A stretch of 15,852 bases of DNA from JBKPHS01 sp046729975. Lineage in GTDB: Bacteria; Actinomycetota; Thermoleophilia; Solirubrobacterales; Thermoleophilaceae. The stretch is from contig JBKPHS010000028.1 of the NCBI GenBank assembly GCA_046729975.1, forward strand, positions 1 through 15,852, written 5' to 3'. Positions 1 to 6,698 of the stretch are shown here, in pieces (positions within the stretch are counted from its first letter, which is position 1; each line of letters begins with the position of its first letter). A program made the position numbers and the translations under genes. The notes beneath the pieces are model-generated. The model was not told the origin of the DNA, searched no databases, and was given only the letters and a program-made list of their open reading frames with translations.

Positions 1-869
1 CTCCGCTGCGGGCCGACGACGTAGGCCGGATCGCTCGCGGACTCGACGCCCGCACGGAAGACCGACATTCGACGCAGCAGCGAGCCGGCCATGACCATGG
101 CGCCCCCCGCGGCCGCGGCGGGTCGGCGGCGCCCGGCGAGGGCCACCAGGGCCGCCCCTGCCGCGGTCAGTCCCTTGGCCGCGGCGTCGAGCGGGCGCGC
201 GGCGCCGATGCGGTAGGGCTCGCCGAGCTCGCCGAGCCTGCGTTGCATGAGTTGCGTCGCGGCGGTCTCGAGGAGGGCGCCGAACACGGTCAGCCGCCGA
301 GCAGGCGCGCCGTGTCGCGGAGGCGTGAGTGCCGTGGCGCAGGCGCCGGCGCTCGCGGCCGCGCTGCCCGCGAACACGAACGGCAGCTCGCGCCGCGCCT
401 CGTGCCAGGCCGGCACCGCGGTGTCGGCCAGCAGCACGGCGGTATAGGTGGCGAGCGGCAGGCCGAGCGCGGCCGCCGTGGGCGCGGCGATCCTGCCAAG
501 CGCCCGGAAGCGGCCGGTCACGTGGCTGCCGGCCGCCGCCCCGGTGGCGCTCCCCATCGCGGCCAGGATCCACGAGCCCATGCTCATCGGCGAGGTGGGC
601 TTGAAGACTCGCAGCATGTTGAGAAAGCGCTCGGGGCGGCCGAGGTCGGCGATCAGGAGCGGAGGGGCGGCCCCGATTCCCGCGAGCGCCGCGAGCCACG
701 CACGCCGGGCGAGCTCGTCGTTGCCGCGCAGCGACGCGCCGAAGGCGAGCTGCGAAGACGCGCCGGCCAGCCCCCCGCAGAAGAAATAGACCGGGACCTC
801 CGGGGACCAGACCGGACGCTTGAGGATCGGCCTGCCGTAGTAGCTACGCGACTCGGCGGGCTCGCTCAG
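1..869 (-). CDS. nrfD: NrfD-like membrane subunit of formate dehydrogenase (3' end cut by window)
   Basis: The frame is open from 869 to the left edge with no stop (289 codons). It encodes a very hydrophobic protein of the NrfD/polysulfide reductase membrane family, which anchors the electron-transfer subunit and passes electrons to quinone. Recognisable parts are the early SYYGRPILKRPVW stretch, a first helix around PVYFFCGGLAGASSQLAFG, the conserved ADLGRPERF-NMLRVFKPTSPMSMGSW block after the second helix, several further Ala/Gly/Leu-rich helices, and a tail FRAGVESASDPAYVVGPQR that looks close to the natural carboxy terminus. No ATG, GTG or TTG lies in frame near the beginning. The only sensible start is CTG at 869-867, which overlaps the fdhB stop as CTGA and is followed by Ser-Glu, just as fdhB itself begins ATGAGCGAG. 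It is the third gene of the operon and is probably translationally coupled to fdhB. Family assignment is firm; the start codon is inference. Confidence 0.88.
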   Translation of the reverse strand, partial: MSEPAESRSYYGRPILKRPVWSPEVPVYFFCGGLAGASSQLAFGASLRGNDELARRAWLAALAGIGAAPPLLIADLGRPERFLNMLRVFKPTSPMSMGSWILAAMGSATGAAAGSHVTGRFRALGRIAAPTAAALGLPLATYTAVLLADTAVPAWHEARRELPFVFAGSAAASAGACATALTPPRHGAPARRLTVFGALLETAATQLMQRRLGELGEPYRIGAARPLDAAAKGLTAAGAALVALAGRRRPAAAAGGAMVMAGSLLRRMSVFRAGVESASDPAYVVGPQR

Positions 870-1735
870 CGCCGGCCCCCGATCACGGCCGCCGCCATGC
901 CCACGGCCAGCGCGCCCGCCGCGCCGGCGGCGGCCTTCCACATCCCCCCGAGGTCACGCGTCGTGACGACGGGGTCGGGCGGAAGACCGTAGACCTCCGG
1001 CTCGTCGAGCAGGAGGAAGAACGCGCCGAAGCCGCCCACGCCGTCATCGGCATCGGCTCCGTAGAGGCGCGCGTCCGCCACCCCCTGCTCGTGAAGAACC
1101 TCGACGCGCTCGCGCGCGCGCTCGACCAGGTCGTCGTGCTCCCCGAACTGGATCGAGTCGGTCGGGCAGGCTTGGGCGCATGCCGGCTCGACGCCGTCCT
1201 TGACGCGGTCGTAGCAGAGCGTGCACTTCCACGCCCGGCCGTCCTCCTCGCGGCGGTCGATCACCCCGAACGGACAGGCGCTGACGCAGTACCCGCAGCC
1301 GTTGCAGACGTCCGGCTGGATCACGACCGTGCTGAACTCGGTCCTGAAGATCGCCCCGGTCGGGCAGACGTCGAGGCAGGCGGCCGAGGTGCAGTGCTTG
1401 CAGACGTCCGAGCTCATCAGCCAGCGGAAGCCCTCGTCCTCGTGCACGGGCGCGCCCTCCTCGACGACCCCGTTCAGGGCGGCCGCCTCCACGAGCGAGT
1501 CACCGTCCACGCCGAGCGGCTTGCGCTGCTCCACGAACGCCACGTGACGCCACGTGTTCGCTCCGAGGCCACCCGTGTTGTCGTACGAATCCCCGGTCAG
1601 GCCCACCTCGTCCTCCGGCACGTCGTTCCATTCCTTGCAGGCGACCTGGCAGGCCTTGCAGCCGATGCAGACGGTCGTGTCGGTGAAGAAGCCGACCCGC
1701 GGGCGCGTCTCCTCCGCGTAGCCGAGCTCGCTCAT
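866..1735 (-). CDS. fdhB: Formate dehydrogenase iron-sulfur (beta) subunit
   Basis: The 289-residue protein is a four-cluster ferredoxin-type electron carrier that should take electrons from FdhA and deliver them to the membrane subunit. Four cysteine groups are visible: C23/C26/C29/C33 (CIGCKACQVACKEWN), C112/C115/C120/C124 (CKHCTSAACLDVCPTG), C144/C147/C150/C154 (CNGCGYCVSACPFG) and C171/C174/C186/C190 (CTLCYDRV...PACAQACPTDS). The last 25 or so residues form an Ala/Gly-rich hydrophobic segment ending GGRR, like the carboxy-terminal membrane helix of FDH-N-type beta subunits. The ATG overlaps the fdhA stop as ATGA (1735-1732), and the stop overlaps the proposed nrfD start, so the three genes form one coupled operon. 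The amino terminus has no signal peptide. Confidence 0.95.
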   Translation of the reverse strand: MSELGYAEETRPRVGFFTDTTVCIGCKACQVACKEWNDVPEDEVGLTGDSYDNTGGLGANTWRHVAFVEQRKPLGVDGDSLVEAAALNGVVEEGAPVHEDEGFRWLMSSDVCKHCTSAACLDVCPTGAIFRTEFSTVVIQPDVCNGCGYCVSACPFGVIDRREEDGRAWKCTLCYDRVKDGVEPACAQACPTDSIQFGEHDDLVERARERVEVLHEQGVADARLYGADADDGVGGFGAFFLLLDEPEVYGLPPDPVVTTRDLGGMWKAAAGAAGALAVGMAAAVIGGRR

Positions 1736-4700
1736 GGCCGCGCCCGCTCCCTGTAGGACTCCACGAACGCGTTCAGCGCCGGCCCGCGCGGGCGCCTCCC
1801 GGGCCTGACGTCGCAGGTCACCGCCCTCGCCTCCTGGATCTCGACGTTGGGGTCGAGCACGAGGTGGAGGAGGTCGTTCGCCGAGTCGCCCTTCGCTTCG
1901 CCGGCGTAGCCCCAGTGGTATGGCAGGCCCACCTGGTGCACCGTTCGTCCCTCCACTGTCAGAGGCTGCACACGCTCGGTCACGAGCACGCGCGCCTCGA
2001 TCGCGGTCCGCGAGGTCACGATCGTCGCCCAGCCGCCGTTCTCGAGCGCCCGCTCAGCGGCCAGCTCCGGGCTCACCTCGCAGAACATCTCCGGCTGGAG
2101 CTCCACCAGGCGTTCCACCGTGCGGCTCATCCCGCCCGCGGTGTGGTGCTCGGTCAGGCGATAGGTCGTGGCCACGAAGGGAAAGACCTCGGCCCCCGGG
2201 TCGCCGGCCGTGGGGTTGTCCGGGCTGTACCTGTCCCGGTAGCGCAGCCGCGCCGGGTTCGCCTGCTGGCCGTAGAGCGCGTTCTTGACGGGGGACTCGT
2301 GGGGCTCGTAGTGGGTCGGAAGCGGGCCGTCCATGAGCCCGCTCGGCACGAACAGCCAGCCACGCCCGTCGGTCTGGAGGATGAACGGGTCGTCGCCGCG
2401 CAGGGCCATCTCGGCCTTCGCGTCCTTGCCCGGGACGTAGTCCGGAGGCATGTCAGCCTTGAAGTCCGGCACGTCCGGGCCGACCCACTTGCCCTGATCC
2501 GCGTCCCACCAGACGTAGCGCTTGCGCTCCGACCACGGACGCCCCTCGGGATCCGCCGATGCGCGGTTGTAGAGGATCCGGCGGTTGGCCGGCCAGGCCC
2601 AGCCCCACTCGCCGGCCACGGCATCCTGCTCCCGGCCCGGCTTGCGGCGCGCGGTCTGGTTCACGCCCCCCGCGAACGACCCGCAGTAGATCCAGCAGCC
2701 GCAGGCCGTCGAGCCGTCGCGCTTCAGCTGCGTGAAGCTGGTGAGCTCCTTGCCATCGGCGCCCCAGCCGTTTATCTCGCGCAGCACGGCCTCCCCACTC
2801 GGCTCGTCGTGCGGCCCCTCGGTGGGATAGTCCCAGGTCAGCTCCACCACAGCGCGATCGCGCGGCTCGCTCGAGCCCGCGAGCCGCTCGCGAACGAGGC
2901 GGCCGAGGTGGTACATGAACCAGAGCTCCGAGCGGCAGTCGTCCGGCGGCTCGACCGCCTTGTGCCGCCACTGGAGCAGGCGCTGCGTGTTCGTGAACGT
3001 CCCTTCCTTCTCGGTGTGCGCGGCCGCCGGAAGCAGGAAGACCTCGGTGGCGGTCTCCTCCGGGACGATCTCGCCGCTCTCGACCTCGGGCGAGTCGCGC
3101 CAGAAGGTGGCGCTCTCGATCTCCTGCATCTCGCGCACGACAAGCCAGTCCAGCTTGGCCATCGCCAGCCTGTGCAGGCGCGAGTTCGCCGAGCCGACGC
3201 CCGGGTTCTCACCCATCAGGAAGAACCCCTTGACGTCCCCGGCCAGCATTCGCAACGTAGTCGGATAGGTCGAGTGGTCGCCGGTCAGCTGAGGCAGGCG
3301 CTCGAAACACCAGTCGTTCGCCTCCGTGGCCGCCTCGCCCCACCACGCCCTGAGCAGGCTGATCATGTACTCGGGCGCGTATGCGTAATAGCCCGCCGGC
3401 GCAGTGTTCAACTCGAGCCAGTCGTCGAGCTTGTCGTGCACTCGAGCCGTGGGCATCGGCAGGTAGCCGGGCAAGATGTCGTACAGCGTCGGGATGTCCG
3501 TCGAGCCCTGGATCGACGCATGCCCGCGCAGCGCCATGATCCCGCCCCCGGGGCGGCCGATGTTGCCGAGCAGCAGCTGGATGATCGCCGCGGTGCGGAT
3601 GTACTGGACGCCGACGGTGTGCTGGGTCCAGCCCACCGCGTAGCAGAAGGCCGAGGTGCGCTCGCGACCGGAGTTCGCGCACAGCGCCTCGGCCACCTCG
3701 AGGAACTGCTCCCTCGGCACGCCGCAAACCTCCGCGACCATCTCGGGCGTGTAGCGGCTGTAGTGCCGCTTGAGGATCTGGAAGACGCAGCGCGGGTGCT
3801 CGAGCGTCTCGTCGAAGGCCGGCGGCTCGCCGGCCCTGAGCTTGCCCCAATGCACGTAGTGCGCCTGATGGCCGGTCGGCCCGCCCAGCTCGCGCCTTCC
3901 TAACGCGGGGAACGCCTCAAAGCCCTCGTACTGCCAGCTCTCGTTGTTGTAGCTGCCCTTCTCGGGATCCCAGCCGGAGAAGAGGCCGTCGAGGTCCTCG
4001 GTGTCCTTGAAGTCTTCGCGGAGGATCGTCCCGGCATTGGTGTAGGCCGTGACGTATTCGCGGAACTCGCGACCGTTGTCGAGGATGTAGTTGACGATGC
4101 CACCGAGGAAGGCGATGTCGCTTCCGGCCCGGATCGGCACATGCATGTCGGCGAGTGCGCTCGTGCGGGTGAAGCGCGGGTCCACGTGGATTACCTTGGC
4201 CCCACGGCTCTTCGCCTCGACCACCCACTGGAAGCCGACCGGGTGGCACTCGGCCATGTTCGAGCCCTGGATGACGATGCAGTCCGCGTTCGCGAGGTCC
4301 TGCTGGAAGGTGGTCGCGCCGCCTCTACCGAACGAGGTCCCCAGACCGGGGACCGTCGAGGAGTGTCATATGCGCGCCTGGTTCTCGATCTGGACGGCGC
4401 CCATCGCCGAGAAGAACTTCTTGATCAGGTAGTTCTCCTCGTTGTCGAGGGTCGCGCCGCCGAGGCACGCGAAGCCAAGCGTGCGGTTGAACTCGCTCTC
4501 CCAGCCCGCGTCGCGCGCCGCGATCAGGCGGTCGGCGATCATGTCCATAGCCAACTCGAGCGGGAGCTCCTCCCACTCCGTCCCGTACGAACGGCGGTAC
4601 TTGACCTTGTAGAGGCGCGATGGGCTCTGGACCAGGTTCCTGGAGGCAGCGCCCTTGGGGCAGAGACGCCCACGAGAGATCGGGCTGTCGGGGTCGCCCT

Positions 4701-4902
4701 CGATCTGGGTGATGCGCTCGTCCTTGACGTAGACCCGCTGGCCGCAGCCCACGGCGCAGTAGGGGCAGACCGACTGGACCACGCGATCCGCGTCCGTGAT
4801 GCGCGCCCGCAGCGACTCGGAGCGCTTGGACTGCGCTGCCTTGCCTAGGGCGAGCTGGTCGCCCTGGAGCTGCCGCAGGAGTGGCAGGTCGCGGAGGGAC
4901 AC
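1732..4902 (-). CDS. fdhA: Selenocysteine-containing formate dehydrogenase catalytic (alpha) subunit, UGA read through at 4366-4368
   Basis: This subunit oxidises formate to CO2 (or the reverse) at a molybdenum or tungsten bis-pyranopterin centre. The gene must be read as one frame from GTG 4902 to TGA 1732, giving 1056 residues with selenocysteine at residue 179. Residues C46, C49, C53 and C81 (CPYCAVGCG...GRLCPKG) bind a [4Fe-4S] cluster. Residues around the TGA read NQARI-Sec-HSSTVPGLGTSFGRG, matching the family's NQARV-Sec-H active-site signature, and homology continues unbroken on both sides (AECHPVGFQW). The carboxy-terminal dinucleotide-binding domain is seen from roughly residue 905 (ATTYRLTEHHTAGGMSR). 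The ATG at 4257 that a simple gene finder would pick is internal. No twin-arginine signal is visible: the amino terminus is MSLRDLPLLRQLQGDQ. GTG is the only ordinary in-frame start upstream of the cysteine cluster, and no Shine-Dalgarno precedes it. Length is close to the roughly 1015 residues of E. coli FdnG. Confidence 0.95.
4336..4368 (-). promoter_or_regulatory. Bacterial SECIS element with UGA selenocysteine codon
   Basis: The TGA (4368-4366) is followed after 11 nt by a perfect 7-bp stem with a 5-nt loop, GGTCCCCGGTCTGGGGACC (4354-4336). The apical GGUCU begins at nucleotide 22 counting the U of UGA as 1. In the E. coli fdhF SECIS, from memory, the same GGUCU also occupies 22-26, and its G23 and U24 are the loop bases recognised by SelB. 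A short lower stem CGA/TCG (4358-4356 with 4335-4333) extends it past one bulged C. The U at position 17, which is bulged in E. coli, is present but can pair here. This supports recoding by SelB and tRNA-Sec, whose genes are not in the window. Confidence 0.9.
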
Positions 4903-4903
4903 G

Positions 4904-4937
4904 GCAGGCGTTAGCGACAGCTTGGCACATCGCCTGC
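4904..4937. repeat. Inverted repeat directly upstream of fdhA start
   Basis: GCAGGCG (4904-4910) and CGCCTGC (4931-4937) are perfect 7-bp arms separated by 20 nt. The arm nearer the gene ends 1 nt before the fdhA GTG, where a ribosome binding site would normally lie. In RNA it could form a hairpin hiding the initiation region; in DNA it could be an operator. The sequence is GC-rich, so a chance match is possible. Confidence 0.35.
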
Positions 4938-4951
4938 GCCGGCCGCCAGCG

Positions 4952-4969
4952 CCTGGGGTCAGTCCCAGG
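4952..4969. terminator. Short stem-loop at the end of the diguanylate cyclase gene
   Basis: CCTGGG (4952-4957) and CCCAGG (4964-4969) form a perfect 6-bp stem with a 6-nt loop that contains the cyclase stop codon. No T-run follows on either strand, so an intrinsic terminator is only a possibility. It lies between the cyclase and fdhA, which are read in the same direction. Confidence 0.25.
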
Positions 4970-6305
4970 GATGTCCCGCCTGCGCCGCCCTGCGGAGCCG
5001 CACCGCGCAGCGGTCGCGCCCCGTCGCCTTGGCCTCGTACATCGCCAGGTCGGCGTCCATCAGGAGTCCCGCGGGCGTGGACACGCGGCCGCCGTCGATC
5101 GGCGCGACGCCGATGCTCGCGGTGGTCCTGACCTCCTCGCCGAGCGCGACGAACGGGTGCTCCCTGATCGCCACGACCAGCTCCTCGGCGAGCCTGCGCG
5201 CCTGCTCCTCGTCGGCCTCGGCGAGGAGGATGGCGAACTCGTCGCCGCCCAGTCGCGCGACGACGTCGGTCTTGCGCAGCCTGCCCTCGAGGAGTTCGAC
5301 CACACCCTTCAGGAGCTCGTCGCCGGTCCCGTGGCCAAGCGTGTCGTTGACCTCCTTGAAGTTGTCCAGGTCGAGCAGCAACACGGCGGCGGTCGACCCG
5401 TAGCGGTCCGAGTGAGCGACCTGGCGCGCGAGCTCCTCGTCGAAGCGACGGCGGTTGAAGAGTCCTGTCAGTGGATCGTGGTCAGCCAGGTACTCGAGCC
5501 GCTTCTGCGTCTCCTTGCGCTCGGTGATGTCCTCGATCTGGGAGATGAAGTAGCGCGGCTTGGACTTCGAGTCGCGCACAAGCGACACGGAGAGGTTGAT
5601 CCACACCGTTCGGCCGGACCCGTGCAGGTACCGCTTCTCCAGCTGGTAGCGGCGAAGCTCGCCGTCGAGCACCTGCCGCACGTACTCGAGATCCGCTTCG
5701 AGGTCGTCCGGATGCGTGATGTCCTGGAAGGTCTTCGTGAGGAGCTGCTCGCGCGAGTGGCCGACGATGTCGCAGAGCGCCTGGTTCACCTGGAGGAAGC
5801 GACCGTCGGGGCTCACGAGCGCAAGACCGATCGGCGCGTTGCTGAACGCCTGGCGGAAGCGCTCCTCGGCCTCGGCCAGCGCCTCCTCCGCGTGCTTCTG
5901 CTCCGTGATGTCGAGCAGGATGCCCTCCATGAGGTGAGCCCCCGTTCCCTCGTCCAGCCTGACCACCGCCTTGTCGCGCACCCACGTCTCGCGCCCGTTC
6001 CGAGCGATCATCCGGTAGTCGCAGGAGAAGGGCATGAGCGTCTCGCGGCTCTGATCCTCGGCGGAGAGCACGCGCGCCCGGTCCTCCGGGTGGATGCGCT
6101 CGAACCAGAGGTCCGGGTCGCTGCGCCACTCGTCCGGCGTGTAGCCGAGCATCACCTCGATCTGGGGGCTGACGAACAGCCAGCGGGAGCGGGCGCCGAA
6201 CTCGGCCGTGTAGGTCACGACCGGGATGCGCTCGATCAGCTTGCGGTACTGGTCGTCGGTGTCGCGCAGGCTGGCGCCTGCAATGCCCTCGGTACGGCCG
6301 CTCAC
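4959..6305 (-). CDS. PAS-PAS-GGDEF diguanylate cyclase
   Basis: From the GTG at 6305 the protein has 448 residues and should make cyclic di-GMP from two GTP. Two PAS/PAC sensor modules occupy about residues 18-140 (ends GILLDITEQKHAEE) and 145-270 (FSNAPIGLALVSPDGRF to QIEDITERKETQKR). A GGDEF domain follows, beginning DHDPLTGLFNRRRF. The catalytic GGDEF is at 353-357. An intact inhibitory I-site, R344-K-T-D347, lies the usual five residues before it, so product feedback is expected. No EAL domain and no membrane segment is present, so it is probably cytoplasmic. The frame stays open upstream to 6500, but that extension is Arg/Ala-rich low-complexity sequence lying over the neighbouring alkyltransferase-like gene, and a -10-like GATACA sits 6 nt before the chosen GTG. 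The signal sensed by the PAS domains cannot be told from sequence. Confidence 0.93.
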   Translation of the reverse strand: MSGRTEGIAGASLRDTDDQYRKLIERIPVVTYTAEFGARSRWLFVSPQIEVMLGYTPDEWRSDPDLWFERIHPEDRARVLSAEDQSRETLMPFSCDYRMIARNGRETWVRDKAVVRLDEGTGAHLMEGILLDITEQKHAEEALAEAEERFRQAFSNAPIGLALVSPDGRFLQVNQALCDIVGHSREQLLTKTFQDITHPDDLEADLEYVRQVLDGELRRYQLEKRYLHGSGRTVWINLSVSLVRDSKSKPRYFISQIEDITERKETQKRLEYLADHDPLTGLFNRRRFDEELARQVAHSDRYGSTAAVLLLDLDNFKEVNDTLGHGTGDELLKGVVELLEGRLRKTDVVARLGGDEFAILLAEADEEQARRLAEELVVAIREHPFVALGEEVRTTASIGVAPIDGGRVSTPAGLLMDADLAMYEAKATGRDRCAVRLRRAAQAGHPWD

Positions 6306-6311
6306 CCGGTT

Positions 6312-6317
6312 TGTATC
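6312..6317 (-). promoter_or_regulatory. Candidate -10 element for a leaderless diguanylate cyclase transcript
   Basis: GATACA on the minus strand ends 6 nt before the GTG at 6305. That spacing would place transcription start at the start codon. No convincing -35 is seen. It also supports choosing the 6305 start, for which no Shine-Dalgarno is visible. Confidence 0.4.
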
Positions 6318-6367
6318 GGCCCGTTCAAGCCGACCCTGAAACGCGCGCGCTGCGTGCAGTCGCGCGC

Positions 6368-6649
6368 TCACGCGGGCGGTAGCCGGCACGCGCGCATGTC
6401 CACGCGGGCGCCGCGGAACGGCACGCCCTCCCGGTCGAGCAGCGCGCGCTGGCGCTTCCCCCTCGCCAGCGAGCCGTCGGCGCGGACGATCCGGTGCCAC
6501 GGGACGTCCGGGTCGTCAGAAGCCGCCAGCACGGCGCCGGCGAAGCGCGGTGCGGCCTCGTCCAGGTCGGAATAGGCGCGCACGAAGCCGGCCGGCGTGG
6601 CTCTTGCCCGCTCCAGCACGCGGCGCGCCCGCGGTGAATCGAGGTCCAC
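6368..6649 (-). CDS. Alkyltransferase-like protein (ATL), MGMT-fold DNA-binding protein without the acceptor cysteine
   Basis: The 93-residue protein matches the DNA-binding domain of O6-alkylguanine alkyltransferases. Its active-site region reads VPWHRIVRADG, where true transferases have PCHRV. Replacement of the acceptor Cys by Trp is the hallmark of ATL proteins, which bind O6-alkylguanine, flip it out and mark it for nucleotide excision repair rather than demethylating it. Other family features are the helix-turn-helix region with FVRAYSDL and PRFAGAVLAAS, and the downstream GSLARGKRQRALLDREGVPF, equivalent to the usual G-x-QR-x-LL-x-EGV. The length suits a stand-alone ATL. The GTG at 6649 has no Shine-Dalgarno but lies 6 nt below a TAAGGT -10-like motif. 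The gene is followed after 62 nt by the diguanylate cyclase, and no functional link is evident. Confidence 0.87.
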   Translation of the reverse strand: MDLDSPRARRVLERARATPAGFVRAYSDLDEAAPRFAGAVLAASDDPDVPWHRIVRADGSLARGKRQRALLDREGVPFRGARVDMRACRLPPA

Positions 6650-6655
6650 CCGGTC

Positions 6656-6665
6656 ACCTTATGAT
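6656..6665. promoter_or_regulatory. Overlapping divergent -10 elements between the ATL and SDR genes
   Basis: In the 49-bp gap between the two divergent genes, ACCTTATGAT reads as TATGAT on the plus strand (6660-6665, 5 of 6 to TATAAT) and TAAGGT on the minus strand (6661-6656, a TANNNT motif). The plus one would give the SDR mRNA a leader of about 27 nt carrying a Shine-Dalgarno. The minus one would give a leaderless ATL mRNA. The -35 regions are poor. Confidence 0.45.
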
Positions 6666-6687
6666 CCCGCCCTTCCCGAAGCTGAAA

Positions 6688-6693
6688 AAGGAG
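6688..6693 (+). promoter_or_regulatory. Ribosome binding site of the SDR gene
   Basis: AAGGAG lies 5 nt before the GTG at 6699 and fixes that start over the longer in-frame ORF beginning at 6597, whose extra residues are not SDR-like. Confidence 0.8.
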
Positions 6694-6698
6694 ACCAC

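Noticed and set aside
243..992. Plus-strand ORF of 249 codons opposite nrfD and fdhB
   Set aside because: It crosses the junction of two real minus-strand genes and is Arg/Gly/Ala-rich with no recognisable fold.
1864..3903. Long plus-strand ORF of 679 codons opposite fdhA
   Set aside because: It is antisense to a gene with firm homology, and its Arg/Ala/Val/Leu-rich composition is the usual mirror frame of a GC-rich gene.
1732..4257. fdhA as a separate 841-residue gene starting at ATG 4257
   Set aside because: This start is inside the conserved AECHPVGFQW block; the gene continues upstream through the Sec codon.
4366..4368. The TGA as a true stop or a frameshift making fdhA a pseudogene
   Set aside because: The reading frame is unchanged on both sides, the TGA is at the known Sec position, and a SECIS-like hairpin follows.
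6306..6500. Amino-terminal extension of the diguanylate cyclase to 6500
   Set aside because: It overlaps the ATL gene in another frame, has low-complexity Arg/Ala composition, and the GTG at 6305 has a -10-like motif just before it.
4881..6575. Plus-strand ORF of 564 codons opposite the diguanylate cyclase
   Set aside because: It is antisense to conserved PAS and GGDEF domains, has no recognisable domain, and is rich in Arg, Leu and Val as a shadow frame.
6597..6698. Longer SDR start at 6597
   Set aside because: The extra 34 residues are not SDR-like, they overlap the divergent ATL gene, and a clear AAGGAG marks the GTG at 6699.
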